A stretch of 64,000 bases of DNA, taken from assembly GCA_021234155.1 (NCBI GenBank), contig JAJEKV010000032.1, forward strand, positions 6,544,736 to 6,608,735, in the 5' to 3' direction. Both the position numbers and the translations under genes were made by a program. This document shows, piece after piece, positions 24,029 to 36,429 of the stretch (position 1 is the stretch's first letter; each line of letters begins with the position of its first letter). This DNA comes from Isoetes taiwanensis. Its lineage: Eukaryota; Streptophyta; Lycopodiopsida; Isoetales; Isoetaceae. The notes beneath the pieces are model-generated. The model saw nothing but the letters and a program-made list of their open reading frames with translations, had not been told where the DNA came from and did no database searches.

Positions 24029-27000
24029 TCATATGATGTACTGCGCACCCACCTTGAGAAATCTTCCTTTTGGAATGCCTAAACTCGTAGTACTATCTTT
24101 ACAATTCTTATGCAAAAACGCATACAGGTGATTAATAACGATCTTGCTAAGAATTCCAGAGTTTGGCTTTGCAGTTAACTCTGCCTGTCCAAGAAGATAA
24201 GTAACACCTGCCTCCTTAGATTTCCCTAGAAACGTCAATTCATGCTCCACAGATTCATTATTATCATTCAATTGAACCTCGGAAACTTGTGGCCCAGGCA
24301 TTGTGTTTGATGGATACACATTTAAGTTCCTAGAGTCCAAATCACAGGTTTCCTCCTCCAGTACAGGACGACTGCCGTCTTCAGATTTAATAAATCCTGC
24401 AAGAGTGTCCAACAGTAATTGTTCGAAAGCAAGCATGTCTTCTTCAGTATGTTTGTCCCTGTATCCATACCTCACAACACACCTGTAAAGACGAAAATCT
24501 CTTGTTCCGATCCTGCGTAAGAGGAACCGCTCTTCTGGTAAAACGTTGCTAATGGGTAAATGCTTTACAGCTACAAACACAAGCACAGAATGCATTGCAG
24601 GAAGATTTGTGATGAAGTGTTGGAAGATGCTTGGAATTCCTTGCGCTAACTCTGTATAGAATAACCCAATTCCTGGAACACGAGTGACACCAAGATTTGA
24701 ACCAAGACCTATAACCCAGTCCACTGAAATCTTGTTTTGAAGCTCATACTCGTATTTTCTGGCACCAGTATAATACCACGTGCACATAATTGTAAGAAAG
24801 GATGCTGCAAATAGTATTGGAACCCATCCTCCTTGTGTAAACTTGTAATAAACAGCTGACAAGTAAATTGCCTCAAATGCACCCCAAATAATCCAGAAAC
24901 CAAGTGCAAGAAAAGTATTTGTTCGCCAAACCATTAGCATGATCAGTGTCAACAGATTTGTCGTTACAAACATGGTTGAAAGTACGCATATGCCTGAAGC
25001 ATGAAAAGCAAGATCAGAAACCGTTATGAAGATCTTTAAAACTGCGAAAGAAGGAATCATACCATATGCATTTCCAATGCTGTCTGTAGTTCTGAATGCA
25101 ACTGTGATGGCAATACTAGCACACATGATAAAATAATTTAGCTCCGGTATATACACCTGTCCTACAAACTTCCGAGATGTGTGAATGACCGTGACCCTTG
25201 GAAAACAACCAAATGCTAAAGCCTGCTTAATAATCTGAAAAGTTGCAGAAATCATGGCTTGACTTGCAATAATTGCAGCAGCAACTGCAACAACGAACAT
25301 TGGCCAATAGAGAGGACCTACAGAAGGTTGTACAGCAGTTAAAGAAAGTAACAATGCCAAGAATAATAAGCTAATACCTGGAGTAGACTTGTAAAATGTC
25401 TCTGCCACATGTTCTGGATACTTCATTAGATAGGATGCTTGCCCTATATAAGCAGCCATCAATGCAGGATACACTAATGCCGAGAAGGCAATCTGCATCA
25501 GTTTAACTATGCATTTTCAGCACAACTTTCTCCTACTACCCAAGGTCCTCTTAGAACAACTTACCTGGATAGATGGAACAGAAAAGTGGCCCACATCAGC
25601 AAACATAGCTTCAGTACCTGATGATGTACATCCCTGATAAGGAGACATGCTAAAGGATAATATAAAAGAAATAGCAGGTGCACTAACCTGTAATAGCAAG
25701 CACAATTCCTCCAAGTGAGACCCAACCTCGTCTCTTGTTTAACTTGAAATAGTGGTAAATGTACATTGGGTTGAATGCTTTGAGAACACTTGGCTCATAT
25801 TTGAAAATATTATAGAGCCCAATTAATCCAATAAAAACGAACCAGACAAATACTGCTGGGGCAAACATAAATCCAACTTTGTCTGTACCAAACCGCTGAA
25901 CAAGAAAGAGCGCTAACAAGATAACAACTGACAGAATCACCACCACGTCTGTTATAAGGGGCAATCATAAAAAATTAGTCAATATTTTCCTCAAAAAAAC
26001 CATTTAATCAGGAAAGATACTTACTTTGGTCTAGAGATGTTGCTTGAACCTTAATACCTTGAACAGCTGACAACACTGCACAAAGCAACCAGAACATACT
26101 CAGCATAGAACTACTTTCATGTGAACATGAAGTAACTTACTTTTAAGTTAGCATAGCATATACCACAAATTGATACCTGATATAGCAGGAGTAAGGGAAC
26201 TTTCTCCAATTATCATGCTAGTTGCAAAAAGAGCTAGAAACAACACAAAAACTTGAAGTCCTTTGTGTTCTTGAAGTAATTTCTTCATCCACAAACTCCT
26301 CTTCATATTTCTAGTTGATGGTTTAAGATTGTACCCTGACAACTTTCGATCCTCTGGATTTTGGTTTGGAAAGAGAGCAATGTCTGCAAACCGTGAAATG
26401 ATGGAATATAATGCAAAAGTACCCCCTGTGAAAAATTGCAGAAATTAGCTTGGTTGAACATCCTTATAGCATTGCCGCATACATAACGGATGTCAAAATA
26501 CTCATCCTCAATAAAGATGTGATTAGAATTAGGATTTTGCACTTGACATCATCTTTATAACGTAGAGAATATGATTAGAAAATTAAAAGACTGGTTTAAA
26601 GACAGCAGATGCAAAGAATCTGGTCTTGTGAAGAAAGTAATTTTTAGTCTGGAAGATTAAGAAACAAGTGAGATAGAATTAAGAGTGATATTGATGGCGG
26701 AAAAATCCAAATTCGAAACAATCAAACTTTGCCAATAGTTGTTAAAGAGGATAAATTAAATTTCTACCTTCGCCATGATCATTTGCTCGAAGCACCAGAA
26801 ACATATACTTGATAAAAGGTGACATGGTCAGCGTATAAATAATTAAAGACAAGGCACCTAAGATATTTGTGGTTTTATGCTCGGGATCAATCCCATTCAA
26901 AAATGTACTAGAAAAGACGTAAAGAGGTGACGTCCCAACATCACCATATACAACACCAACTGATTGGAATGCTAATCGTAGAATTGTTGCTGTTGCAAGA

Positions 27001-27381
27001 ACCTGCGAAGAATAAAATGCGTTCTATAACAGTTAGTTCATATAAACGCATAGAACACGCATACATGAACTAAACAAGAGGAGATAAAAATCAGAGAAAG
27101 GATGCATGATTTGCATATGCAGTTTGTATCAGATGTGTATGAACAAACAATTTCCATATTCAAACATAACAAGAGAATGAAAGGGAGCATTTTCATTCCA
27201 CCTTAATGCCATGGCCTTCCATCCCAGTAACATTTGTAGATTCAACAAGCATTGAATCAAATCTGCGGAGGCGTTTGCTTCGTTGTTCGTCATTGGGTTG
27301 ATCTGGAAGAGGGCTCTCGGAAACAGGGACAACGGAAGAAAACTTTTCTTGCCCTTCATTGCTCATATCATGATCCTCCAT
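24029..27381 (-). CDS. KUP/HAK/KT potassium transporter, nine exons
   Basis: Exons, all with GT-AG borders and compatible phases: 27,381-27,202; 27,002-26,768; 26,425-26,177; 26,075-26,025; 25,948-25,688; 25,617-25,565; 25,492-25,378; 25,317-25,063; 24,993-24,029. The product is 787 residues, normal for the family. Signatures include [15 protein letters not shown] in the first membrane segment, [48 protein letters not shown] and a long cytosolic C-terminus with RYGYRD. The family carries out K+ uptake, usually with H+ symport, at plasma membrane or tonoplast. Introns of 60 bp (25,377-25,318) and 69 bp (25,062-24,994) contain no stop and keep frame, so retention would give a longer protein. 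Recognised by family; the subgroup was not assigned. Confidence 0.92.
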
Positions 27382-27394
27382 AGCCAAAGGACTT

Positions 27395-27600
27395 GTGAAG
27401 AAGATTCATAAGTTGAAAAGGAGGAAGGAGGGAACTGTATACTATATAGGAAGGAAGGAGGAACGTGTTCTTTAACCAGGGGGGCCATGAATATAGGATG
27501 CAAAAGTCTGCGGATGATCAGAGCCGTTGAATGGCATATCGGCATCATTGAAAAATTAGGAACAGAGATCACGGTGTACCGGACCAAGAGTAAAGCATGG
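27395..27600 (-). promoter_or_regulatory. KUP upstream region, homologous to dispersed repeats
   Basis: A TATA-like stretch (CCTATATAGT on the minus strand, near 27,450) lies about 70 bp before the start codon. The block from GAAGATTCATAAGTTGAAAA through GAATATAGGA(A/T)GCAAAAGTC recurs in similar order near 28,170-28,400, 29,275-29,540, 58,095-58,300 and 59,860-60,130. So the gene's 5' region is a member of a local repeat family, or the repeats are copies of this promoter. Confidence 0.55.
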
Positions 27601-28099
27601 ATCTGGAAGTTTAGAGGAACACTTGTAACCTACTCTTTAAATCTGAAAATTCACACTACATTTGGAAATAGGAGGAAAATCTCCTGCTAAACATAGCACT
27701 TCTGGAACGAATGGAGTGCACAGTATATGGTGGTAGGCTGGTTTAGATCTAGTAGGAAACATATCTATCCATCCATCCATACCCTAGCATAATTGGGCTC
27801 CACTTGATATGTCTATTCCTTAAGCATTATATAACATGCCTATTCCTATTGCTTTCTTAAACCTTTCTTCAACCACTAGTAAGAAATATCTACCCATCCA
27901 TCGATCAATCCATCCCCAAGCGTAATTGGGCTCTACCTAATATGCCTATTCCTCAAGGGTCTTAATTTCACTAATACACACGGGTCTTTGGCGTGCAATT
28001 TCATTACTTCATGTAAAATATTTGACTTCAATGATGACCATTGGTTTTGTCTTCAAAGAATCCAACTTTATTATATTATACGGTGTCTCATTTTCTTGC

Positions 28100-28165
28100 G
28101 TAGGCATTATATAAAGTATAAGTAGGCAATTGGTCTCCGTGCACGATAAAAATTCATTCAATTCA
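28100..28165 (+). mobile_element. Short LINE 3' terminal fragment
   Basis: AATTGGTCTCCGTGCACGATAAAA followed by an (ATTCA)n-like tail is the last tens of bases of the LINE family. The equivalent is present in copy B (about 58,058-58,102), so this one predates the duplication. A second such end is at 28,668-28,709 with its counterpart at 58,373-58,415. Confidence 0.6.
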
Positions 28166-28431
28166 ATTATGTGAAGTAAGTTGAAGAGGAACTCTATATA
28201 CAGCATAGTCCTGAGCCACCAATGAACGTATTTTTTTACCGTGGTTAAAGAATTAGGAAGCAAAAGTCTATGAATAATCCAAGCCATTGAAATAGAATAG
28301 AATAGACTGTATCCAAGGATTGACAAATTGAGAACATTTTAAATAAGATCATGGTGTACGATAAAGACAAATTTGGTATGCCAATGTTAGATTATGAAGT
28401 ACTTGGTAGACCCAAATCCAAAGACTTTTTA

Positions 28432-28657
28432 GAATAGAATAGAATAGAATAGAATAGAATAGAATAGAATAGAATAGAATAGAATAGATTTTTTAACGTC
28501 CACGGAGACCAATAGGTCATGGGACCCATACAATGGGCTAGCACAATCATTACTACTAGGATTAAAAAACCCCTGCCTCGAGAGGTTTTCAAGGGAAAAA
28601 CCTTTGCAGTAATAATAATACTAGACAAGCGGAGATAATGACTACTGAGGTTGTCTC
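28432..28657 (-). mobile_element. LINE 3' end, minus strand, in copy A only
   Basis: Begins (in plus coordinates) with about eleven AGAAT units, the reverse of a (TTCTA)n tail, followed by the reverse of the GGTCTCCGTGGACG block, the stem-loop region and the conserved 3' UTR. Copy B at about 58,320 lacks it, so insertion followed the duplication. It closely matches the copy at 6930-7567. Confidence 0.8.
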
Positions 28658-30597
28658 ATAATGGCAGATTGGTCTCCTTGGACGTAACAAATTCTATTCT
28701 ATTCTATTAACCCATGCATTTGAAAATAAATAAAAAGTAATTAGGGCTTCACCATGTTCAATTTCATTAGGTCATGTTATATAATAATTGCCACATTTGC
28801 GTCATTGAACAAATTGGGAACTGAGATCGCGGTGTATGACGCAAATCCAAACCCAAAGACCCAAAGTGCATTTTTGAAGCATCTTCTACGCTAATGACAC
28901 AAAAATTGCTTCTTCTTCTCTTAAATCATAGGTCTTCTAATATAATTAAAAGTCCAAGAGTGCATTTTTTTAGTATCTTCTATTAACCTATTACGTAAGA
29001 TTTGCTTCTTCTTCTATTAACGCATGAGACTTCTTAAATAATTATAGGGTGATTGAGGCTCCATCCAATGCGCTCAACTCCTCATCTCATCTTATCTCAT
29101 GGGTCTTCGGCATGCAGTCTGATTAATACACCCACTATTCACGGGTCTTCAACATGCAATTTCATTACTTCATGTGATATATTTGACTTTTGAATTCAGC
29201 AATGGCCACTCTTAGTCTTTTAAGGGTTCTAACTTTGTCCTTTGCATTAAGTGTATTACGTGTCTTGTATGCATTATGTGAAGAAGATTCATAAGTTGAA
29301 AAGGAAGTATATATAGGAAGGACGGGCCTGGGAACATAGTTTCGAGCCACTCATGAACATGTTTTCTTACCAGGGTTGAAGAACGAGAGGGTGGCCTTGA
29401 ATATAGGAAGCAAAAGTCCGTGAATTATACAAGCCATTGAAATGGAAACCATCATCTATATCCAGGAATTGAATATTTGGGAACCATTTTAATGACATCA
29501 CGGTGTACAATACAAACAAAGTTGGCATGCCAATGTAGTGTAGAATATGAATTATTGGTAGACCCAAACCCAAAGACTTTTAAAGGGCATTTTCAAAGCA
29601 TCTTCTATTAACCCAATATGTCCAATAGTATGACATAAAAATTGCTTCTTTTTCTTTTACTAACCAATGACACCCTCATGCGATTTCATAGGCTAGATCA
29701 TGTTATATATTTGACTTCGAACCCATGGACAGCCATTAGTTTATAATCTTCAAAGGATTTTAAGTATTTACAATGCTTTGTTATTTTATATTATATGTAT
29801 TATGTGTCTCATGCATGTGCGAGGTTTGAACGGATAAATAACCAATGAATAGATGAAGATTAAGATAAGAACGACATAAATATAAATTGGTCATGTGACA
29901 CAATATGATCGCCAACCACATGACCCTAAATTATGTTCCGCAAATTATATGTATGGTAGTTAGGGACCAAGATAGAGAGCAGTATTGATATATTCACGTT
30001 CCCATTAAATCCATTAGATTAGTGAGTTCTTTTCTTTTTCAAGGGGTACTTACCCTGTTATAGCATTAGAAGGACATTGAAGCCCTTTAACTCGCAAAGC
30101 TTGAGGATCCTTGCATTCTACGGTAGCATAAATGTTCCCATTTTTAGCCCTAAATAATAGCGCTAATTATCAGGGTCTAACTGCATTTTTATATTTTATT
30201 CTAGCACTAAATCCTGCCCATAGGATCCTAAACCGTCGAACCTTTCTTCCTTTCCTTCGTTTGGATCAGATTCAGAAACATGGCTATTTCCAATCGAAAT
30301 CCTCGTACCCTGCTTGGATAACATATCAGATCAAATTGTTGTGACGGTACTGCTCCTACAGTAGTAATTATCGAAATTGATTATTTCAGAATTGAAGACA
30401 ATGATGTCCAACTAACACAAGAAGAATGTGAAACATTTGGCTTATCCTAAACTATTGTATGTTTTTTTATATTATATTCATTTTTATTGCGATTTAGAGT
30501 TTTTCAACACCACAAAAACATTCAAAGAATATATTTCTCTGAAATTTCTTCTTTTGAACAGAGTTAGAAATAGAATTAGAAATATATTTCGTAATTT

Positions 30598-31295
30598 GAT
30601 GAAACCTAGCAGAAATCTAACATGGAGGGAGCAATATCCCACATGCATAGATTACAAAATTCATCTGCAAATTAGGTTTTTTGGATGTTTCATTGAAGAG
30701 TATGGATAGAAGGTTAGGTGCCGAAAAGTGGTGACATTCTGGCTTGCAAGAAAATTGCAGGCTAGAACGTCGTCATCTTCCAACATGTGATCCTCTTCCA
30801 TAATCTTTTCCCTCTTTTTAATAATTTAATGAAACCTAGTAGAAACCTAACATGGAGGGAGCAATATCCCATATGCATAGATTAAAAATTGTCTGCATAT
30901 ATAAATAGTTTTCTTTTGTTGTTTTATTGAAGAGTATCGGTAGAAGGTTAGGTGCTGGAAACTTATGATATTCTGGCCTGCAAGAAAATTGCAGGCCAGA
31001 ACGTCATCAGCTTCTAACATGTGATCCTCCTCCACGTTCTTTTCCCTCTTTATCGGAATTTAATGAAACCTAGCAGAAACCTAACACGAAGGGAGCAATA
31101 TCCCACATGCATAGATTACAAGATTCATCTGCATATATAAATAAATAGTTTTTTTATTGTTTCTCATTGAAGAATCTGAATAGAAGTTTTGGGTGCTGAA
31201 AAGTTCAGACATTTTGGCTTGCAATCTTCATTGCAGACTAGAATGTCATCACCTTTCAACATGTGATCCTCGTCCACGCTCTTTTTCCTTGAGCA
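30598..31295. repeat. About 230-bp tandem repeat, three units, each with a hairpin
   Basis: Each unit runs GAAACCTAGCAGAAA(T/C)CTAA, GGGAGCAATATCCCA, CATGCATAGATTA, a hairpin with GGC(C/T)TGCA ... TGCA(G)GCC arms, then AACATGTGATCCTC. Units start near 30,599, 30,832 and 31,062. Copy B carries the same array (61,210-61,900). No coding content. Confidence 0.8.
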
Positions 31296-31442
31296 CTATT
31301 CTTTTTCATTGAGGGCTATGTTTAGGTTATAATGGGCTCAAATATCCCACATGCATTGGTCACAAAAGTGAAAGCCACTCATATATAATGGTCTCGAGTT
31401 ATTCTAGTAATTAGAGAATGTGTAGTGTGATGACCGCATAAC

Positions 31443-31498
31443 GCATGTGAATTGTATCGTGGCTTGCATAATGCAATGCAAGCCACAATACGATACAC
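31443..31498. repeat. Hairpin with 20-bp arms, GTATCGTGGCTTGCA type
   Basis: TGTATCGTGGCTTGCAT and ATGCAAGCCACAATACGATACA pair with one bulge. A similar hairpin, GGTATTATGGTTTGCA with TGCAAACCACAATACC, lies at about 31,780-31,823. They share the core (G)GCTTGCA with the hairpins of the 230-bp units upstream. Confidence 0.75.
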
Positions 31499-31880
31499 AT
31501 GAATTTTTTTTCAAGTTGTCCCTCATCTTGCCACAATATATTGTCTACAACCTGTTTAGTAAAGTGAAAGTCAACAATTATCACGTTGTTCATATTATTG
31601 GTGTAGGAAAAACATGATGGTCATTTCAAGTTGTTTCACTTAGAAAAAAGAAATAGTGGTCATTTCTTTACAGGTATGTAAATTTTAAGAATAATGCAGA
31701 CTCCTACATCATACAAAGTTCCTTTTAGCCTAACCTAAATGACAGTGATTACTTGTTGAAGACCACATGATACATATAGATGGTATTATGGTTTGCAAAA
31801 CATGCAAACCACAATACCATAAATATGCATCAAGTGTTCCTCAAGGTGTTACTCTCCTACAAATTCTTTTTCAAACATGG

Positions 31881-32698
31881 CCTGTGTAGAAGCCATCCAA
31901 GTTGTCTTGATTCATTGATCCAATGTTTCGGCACTCCTAAGGGAGATCTTAGGGTGCCTTTGCTTGAAAAGCTTCCACCATTTGCTCCCTGGCACACCAT
32001 CAAAGTCCGGATTACCCTCCCTCGCCATCTCGGTTGCACGCTCCTTTACAGCAGTCAGAATCACACCCATTCCCTGCTCTGCCCTGCCTATTGCCTAATC
32101 AAGCAATTCCTTCTCTTGGGCTGGTGTCAGGATCTGGGGATGCCTTGCATTCTTTTTGGAAATCCGTCTATACAGCCAATCCCTGATGGACGACTCTGGT
32201 ATGCCTGACTGTCTAGATGCCTCTCTAATTGAAATTCCATTTTCACTTACCTCGTCAAGTGCAGCCGACATCTCTTCCTCCGTCCATTGTCCTCTTTTTG
32301 TTGGTCTCCTTGGCATTGCAAGTGCAAATCCACCACTGCTCAAAACTATGGCATCGATCTGTGGTCGGGCCCTAGCCGACACCATCGCTCCAGTGTGCAG
32401 CGAAAACAGGGGACATGCTTGATTCTTGGCCGAATTGAGGAATTGGTGATGGAATTGCCCGAGCCAGCTGGGTAATCTTGATAATCCATCTCGTTCGAGG
32501 CGATTATGGCTGGAATTAGCCCGCCAATTCCAGCCCCCCAGCATTGAATCATGCCTCGGGATGGCCGCGATGGGGGTACTCTGGTGCGCGAAGGATGGGG
32601 TTCCTGGTACGAGGCAGCGTGGGTTCAGGGGTGATGAACGAGCGACACTTGCCACACGTTGGGAGGGGGAATGGGACAGCGAGGAAAGGGTACTTTGG
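31881..32698 (-). pseudogene. Truncated pogo transposase copy at the duplication junction
   Basis: Corresponds to 17,557-18,306 of the complete pogo element: the N-terminal region including GISIREASRQSGIPESSIRDWL and the second DNA-binding part. It keeps about 160 bp upstream (32,500-32,660) that the complete element lacks, so the two are sister copies rather than parent and child. Frame breaks are present. Its ends coincide with the end of copy A and the start of copy B. Confidence 0.85.
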
Positions 32699-32892
32699 TA
32701 TATGGTGGTAGGCTGGTTTAGATCTAGTAGGAAAAATATCTATCCATCCATCCATACCCTAGCATAATTGGGCTCCATTTGATATGCCTATTCCTTCAAG
32801 CATGATATAACATGCCTATTCCTATTGCTTTCTTAAACCTTTCTTAAACCACTAGTAAGAAATATCTACCGATCCATCCATCAATCCATCCC
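32699..32892. repeat. Segmental duplication, copy B, left part
   Basis: Matches 27,724-27,917 of copy A up to ATCCATCCC, where the giant element begins. The match resumes at 57,849 with CAAGCGTAATTGGG. Confidence 0.9.
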
Positions 32893-32919
32893 CATTAGGG
32901 CGGATATGGGGTCTCAAAA
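32893..32919 (+). repeat. Left terminal inverted repeat of the giant element
   Basis: Pairs with 57,822-57,848 with two mismatches. Confidence 0.88.
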
Positions 32920-33483
32920 CAGCCTCCTATCAGCCATTCCACGTCATATTTCTGCTCCTTTTTCCCCATGCCACCTAGGATACCAAACTCTCATAATTAC
33001 AGATTTACTTGGAATATTCTCCGGGAATAAGGGGGATCGCACATTCATGGCGCCATATGTATTTAATTCTGTTGGTTGTCAGACAGACTAATGCAACACA
33101 TGGTGCTTCTAAAAAGCCACTTGCATTATAGCATACTAGCAACACATGACGGTGTCTCTTGGTTTGTCAGATACCAAGCGTGCACGTCACCGATTCTTGT
33201 CTTGCGCTATTTTTATTTAGAGGCCATGCCCATACAAGCTTCCCACCTTCTACATTTCTGAATGTGTAGGTTGAAGTTTTGTATCAGACTTTCATTTCGA
33301 GGCGCTGCGACTGCACCTTAAAAGTTCGTAAACTGGGATCTTTACTTCATCCCAATACAGGCTTCCCACCCCCTACAATTCGAAATTTGAATTTGCTTAA
33401 GCATGGATTGTAGGAGAATGAACTTTTCGATTTCCATATGCACGTTGCGAATTTCAAAAACAAGGCTAGTACGGACGTTCGGC

Positions 33484-33544
33484 TCACACGAAGCGAATTG
33501 GGCTGGGGCATACAAATTGTACACCTTAATTTCGCGCCGTGCGA
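33484..33544. repeat. CACACGACG hairpin a (diverged)
   Basis: Arms TCACACGAAGCGAA and TTCGCGCCGTGCGA enclose a 33-bp spacer. It is the left-most member of the family and lies just before the transposase-like gene. Confidence 0.6.
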
Positions 33545-33554
33545 TCCACACAGT

Positions 33555-36134
33555 ATGGAAGCTCTAAATGATGTGTGGATAAGGATCCAACTAACTCACG
33601 AATATGCTCCAGCCTTCAATCGAAAAAAAAACGAGGTTTAAAAAATAAGAACTTAGACCTCGACGTGTTGCGTCTTGCAGGCTCAAAAAGTGTCGACATC
33701 TGGGCGGATGGCAGTTTATATCCATTGGATCCATTGAGTGGCAAGAAACCGTCATTTCGGGACGTTTCAAGTTTAGTCCGATTTTGTGGTGACGGTAACT
33801 CTGGCCTCCTGGGATATTGTGAGAGATTGAGAGAGGATGAAGGCATTCGGAATCGAATACAATTCCTTGAGATGAGCTGCTTTCGATTGTCACAAGAGAG
33901 TTATAACTTAAACCAGCAGCTCTTTTTTCTCTCGCCTCATTACTCCACTGTAATGAAGGAAAGGAATGACGGCTTCGGGAGGGAAACCTCTTTGAGATAC
34001 GAAGTGGACAAGTCCAAATTGGTGATAGGGCAGCTGCAAGAAAAGATCCAAGAGCTCAAAAGAGCAAACTTTGGGCTTCAATGTAGGTTAAAGAATTTGA
34101 AGAAAACACCCCTTGGCTTGCGAGAAAGGAAGAAGCACTTTCGACCGATAAAGGCACTGAAGTTTGGATCAGGTGCATTCAGACGCAGGGTCACGGCCAC
34201 AAGGTCCATTACAACACTAGCAAAGGTCAATCAAGATCTGGAAAAACTAGAAGCAATCTTAGTTACGTAGTGAAGAACCTAGCGACAAACAGGGAGATAG
34301 TGGACATGATTTGTCAGCCCTACAACTCTTCTCTCAAGAAGATGGTATTGGAAATGGTACTAGGAGAGATCTACAAGAAGCTAGAAGCGACAGATGTACA
34401 GACTGTTTGTAACGATGTAGGCATCAGTAGGCTTGGTTACCGTTCTCTATTCAAGCCATTCCACGAAGCGTTGAAAAGAATGGGCACAAAAAAAAAGTAT
34501 TCGCTCCACGTCCACAAATTGTTGAGAATACAAGGGTTAATAGGACAAAGATGGTGTATGCCATATTAGGAGAGATGCACCACGTTGAATGTGTTGGTCC
34601 TGCCATAGCCATAAAAGATAAGAATGGCAAGGATTGTTGTGATATAGTTGGAATGAATGAACGCAATAATCTTTGGGTTGGCCTGGTTAGTCTCTTACAA
34701 TTCCTTGTCAAATATTATGACTTAACAGTTGCCGAAACTAATGGTGAGATTGAAGTTTGCATAAAATTGGATGAAATGAAACTGACCAAGTTTGAGAAGT
34801 ATGAGAGGGTATCCGTTGTCATCATGAATAGAGCAATTGAGAATGCAATTGCACATGCTAAATCAAAGAGCAACAAGAATAATAAAAAAAATGTAGAGGT
34901 GACGGACGAGGAGAAGAAGCGTGCCAAAAAATGGTTCTCATGTCAATCTGAAGATGACACCTGGTGGTTAGGTCTCTTTAAAGTTCAGAATGAAACCCAC
35001 GAGGTATTGAAATGGGTGTTCAATCAAACTGACATCCCGAGTCTAATATCTAGATTCGAGGGAGGGGAAAAATTGCAAGTAGATCACTATGGATCTTACA
35101 AAGTAATTTTTCACTTGGCATCTGATTTAAAATCTGAGAAAGCAATGTACAACATAAGTGGAGGAGGACAAGGAACATGCAAAAGTTGTCTGTACTGCAA
35201 TCATGCTAGGAAGTCAAGTACTGGGAAGACTGTTTCAACCTTGTCCCTTAACCAAGCAAATGCACCTAATAGAGGAGAAAAAGATCCCAAGTTCCATGGC
35301 ATTTTCCCCATTCCATTAAAGAGAGTTCATATCTGCACTTTGCACGGCTTTGTGAGAATCATCGACAAGATGATATTTTTGAGCTGATGGGTGGAACATT
35401 TCAAACAAGAAGAGAAGAGAGGAAGGAATTCGTAGAGTTGAACATGTTCTATCAGAAGCAGGTTTGCATGGTGGCAATGTAACATTAGAGCTCGATGAGA
35501 AACGGGCAGGAAGAACAAGTGTGCCTCGTAAGGTGTCAATTGGAGGGATGAAAGCTCGACGCTTCATAAAGAATCATAGAGAGGCTCTGAACAGAAATCA
35601 GATGGGAGAAAAGGTCTATGAATATGGAAAATTGCTGGTTGATGCGGAACAGGACCGCACAGATGACGTTTGTTCGGCATTGAGGGAAAAAAAACATAGG
35701 ATACATTGTCTGAATTGTTCCCATACATTCAGAGAATGGACCTCACAAGAGAAGATGCAGAAATGTTCGTGCAAGCGAATAACAAATTTATTAGGGCTTA
35801 CATAGACGCATGGGGAGAGAGTGAAGTCACACACTACTTGCACATCTTTTGCGCTCATGCACCTTGATTTTTTAGGAAGTATGGAAGCCTAGCAGTGTGG
35901 AGTGCACAAGGCATGGAGAAGTCGCATAAACAAGCTAAAATAGCCTTTCATCGTAACACTCAAAGAGGGGGTGGAAATGTGGGAACCAACCCTCTAAGGC
36001 GGATGGTGAGTGGTTTTATAGAAGGGCGATGGCAAATACGACAAGAAGGTCGCTTTAAGGAGCAACCCAGAAGTCGTAAACACCATTGGCATAATGCTGA
36101 AGAGAAAACGGAAACTTGCTTGGCAATATTCTAG
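33555..36134 (+). pseudogene. DDE-transposase-like gene, multiply frameshifted
   Basis: Overlapping frames read one protein of about 800 residues: a coiled-coil N-terminus (33.6-34.25 kb), a middle part with IKLDEMKLTKFEKYERVSV (possible first Asp), then SDLKSEKAMYN and a Cys cluster (GTCKSCLYCNHAR), LHGFVRIIDK, and a C-terminal block THYLHIFCAHA ... KYGSLAVWSAQGMEKSHKQ followed by TQRGGG. The conserved Asp/Asp/Glu spacing and Cys insert suggest an RNase-H-fold transposase, but I do not recognise a named family. Breaks fall at A-runs near 33,626 and 34,490, at a T-run near 35,380, near 35,430 and near 35,700, plus a TGA where Trp is expected (about 35,865). It is the best candidate for the element's mobilising enzyme, now dead. 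Confidence 0.6.
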
Positions 36135-36210
36135 GGCCCTACTAGCATCGCAACAGTGGAGATCTAAGAGACAAAGATTCGGTAAAGTATACTTGTAATG
36201 TGTAGTATGT

Positions 36211-36346
36211 TCACACGACGCAGAGTACTTGCCTCCAACCTCGTTTGCACAACTGTAGCTTTGCATCGTGTGATCTTATTTGGATCATACGGCGCGAACA
36301 GTAAAGTTCGCTATTGCTTGCATTTATGTGGCTTCGCGTCGTGTGA
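36211..36346. repeat. CACACGACG hairpins b1 and b2
   Basis: Two adjacent hairpins: TCACACGACGCAGA (36,211) with TTGCATCGTGTGATC (36,261), and GATCATACGGCGCGAA (36,283) with TTCGCGTCGTGTGA (36,333). They lie between the 3' ends of the converging transposase-like gene and coiled-coil gene 1. Confidence 0.8.
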
Positions 36347-36429
36347 TGCTTTACAAGATAATAATAAAAAAAGGTTACTTTTGATTAAAGTTGTGAAAAT
36401 TGTTACATTGAAAAACAAAATACAACGAC

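Larger units (their letters stand above)
27724..31881. repeat. Segmental duplication, copy A
   Basis: The sequence from TATATGGTGGTAGGCTGG to TTCTTTTTCAAACATGG is repeated in the same order and orientation in copy B (32,699 to about 62,509) apart from insertions and point differences. Copy A lacks the 24.96-kb element, the LINE piece and the 273-bp MITE of copy B, and has its own LINE insertion near 28,432-28,657. Copy A therefore serves as the empty-site reference for each. Confidence 0.9.

Noticed and set aside
32893-32905. TA target-site duplication for the giant element
   Set aside because: TTA and TAA at the ends could be read as TA duplications, but the exact match of the joined flanks to copy A then requires an 8-bp deletion in copy A. 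The zero-duplication reading is simpler.
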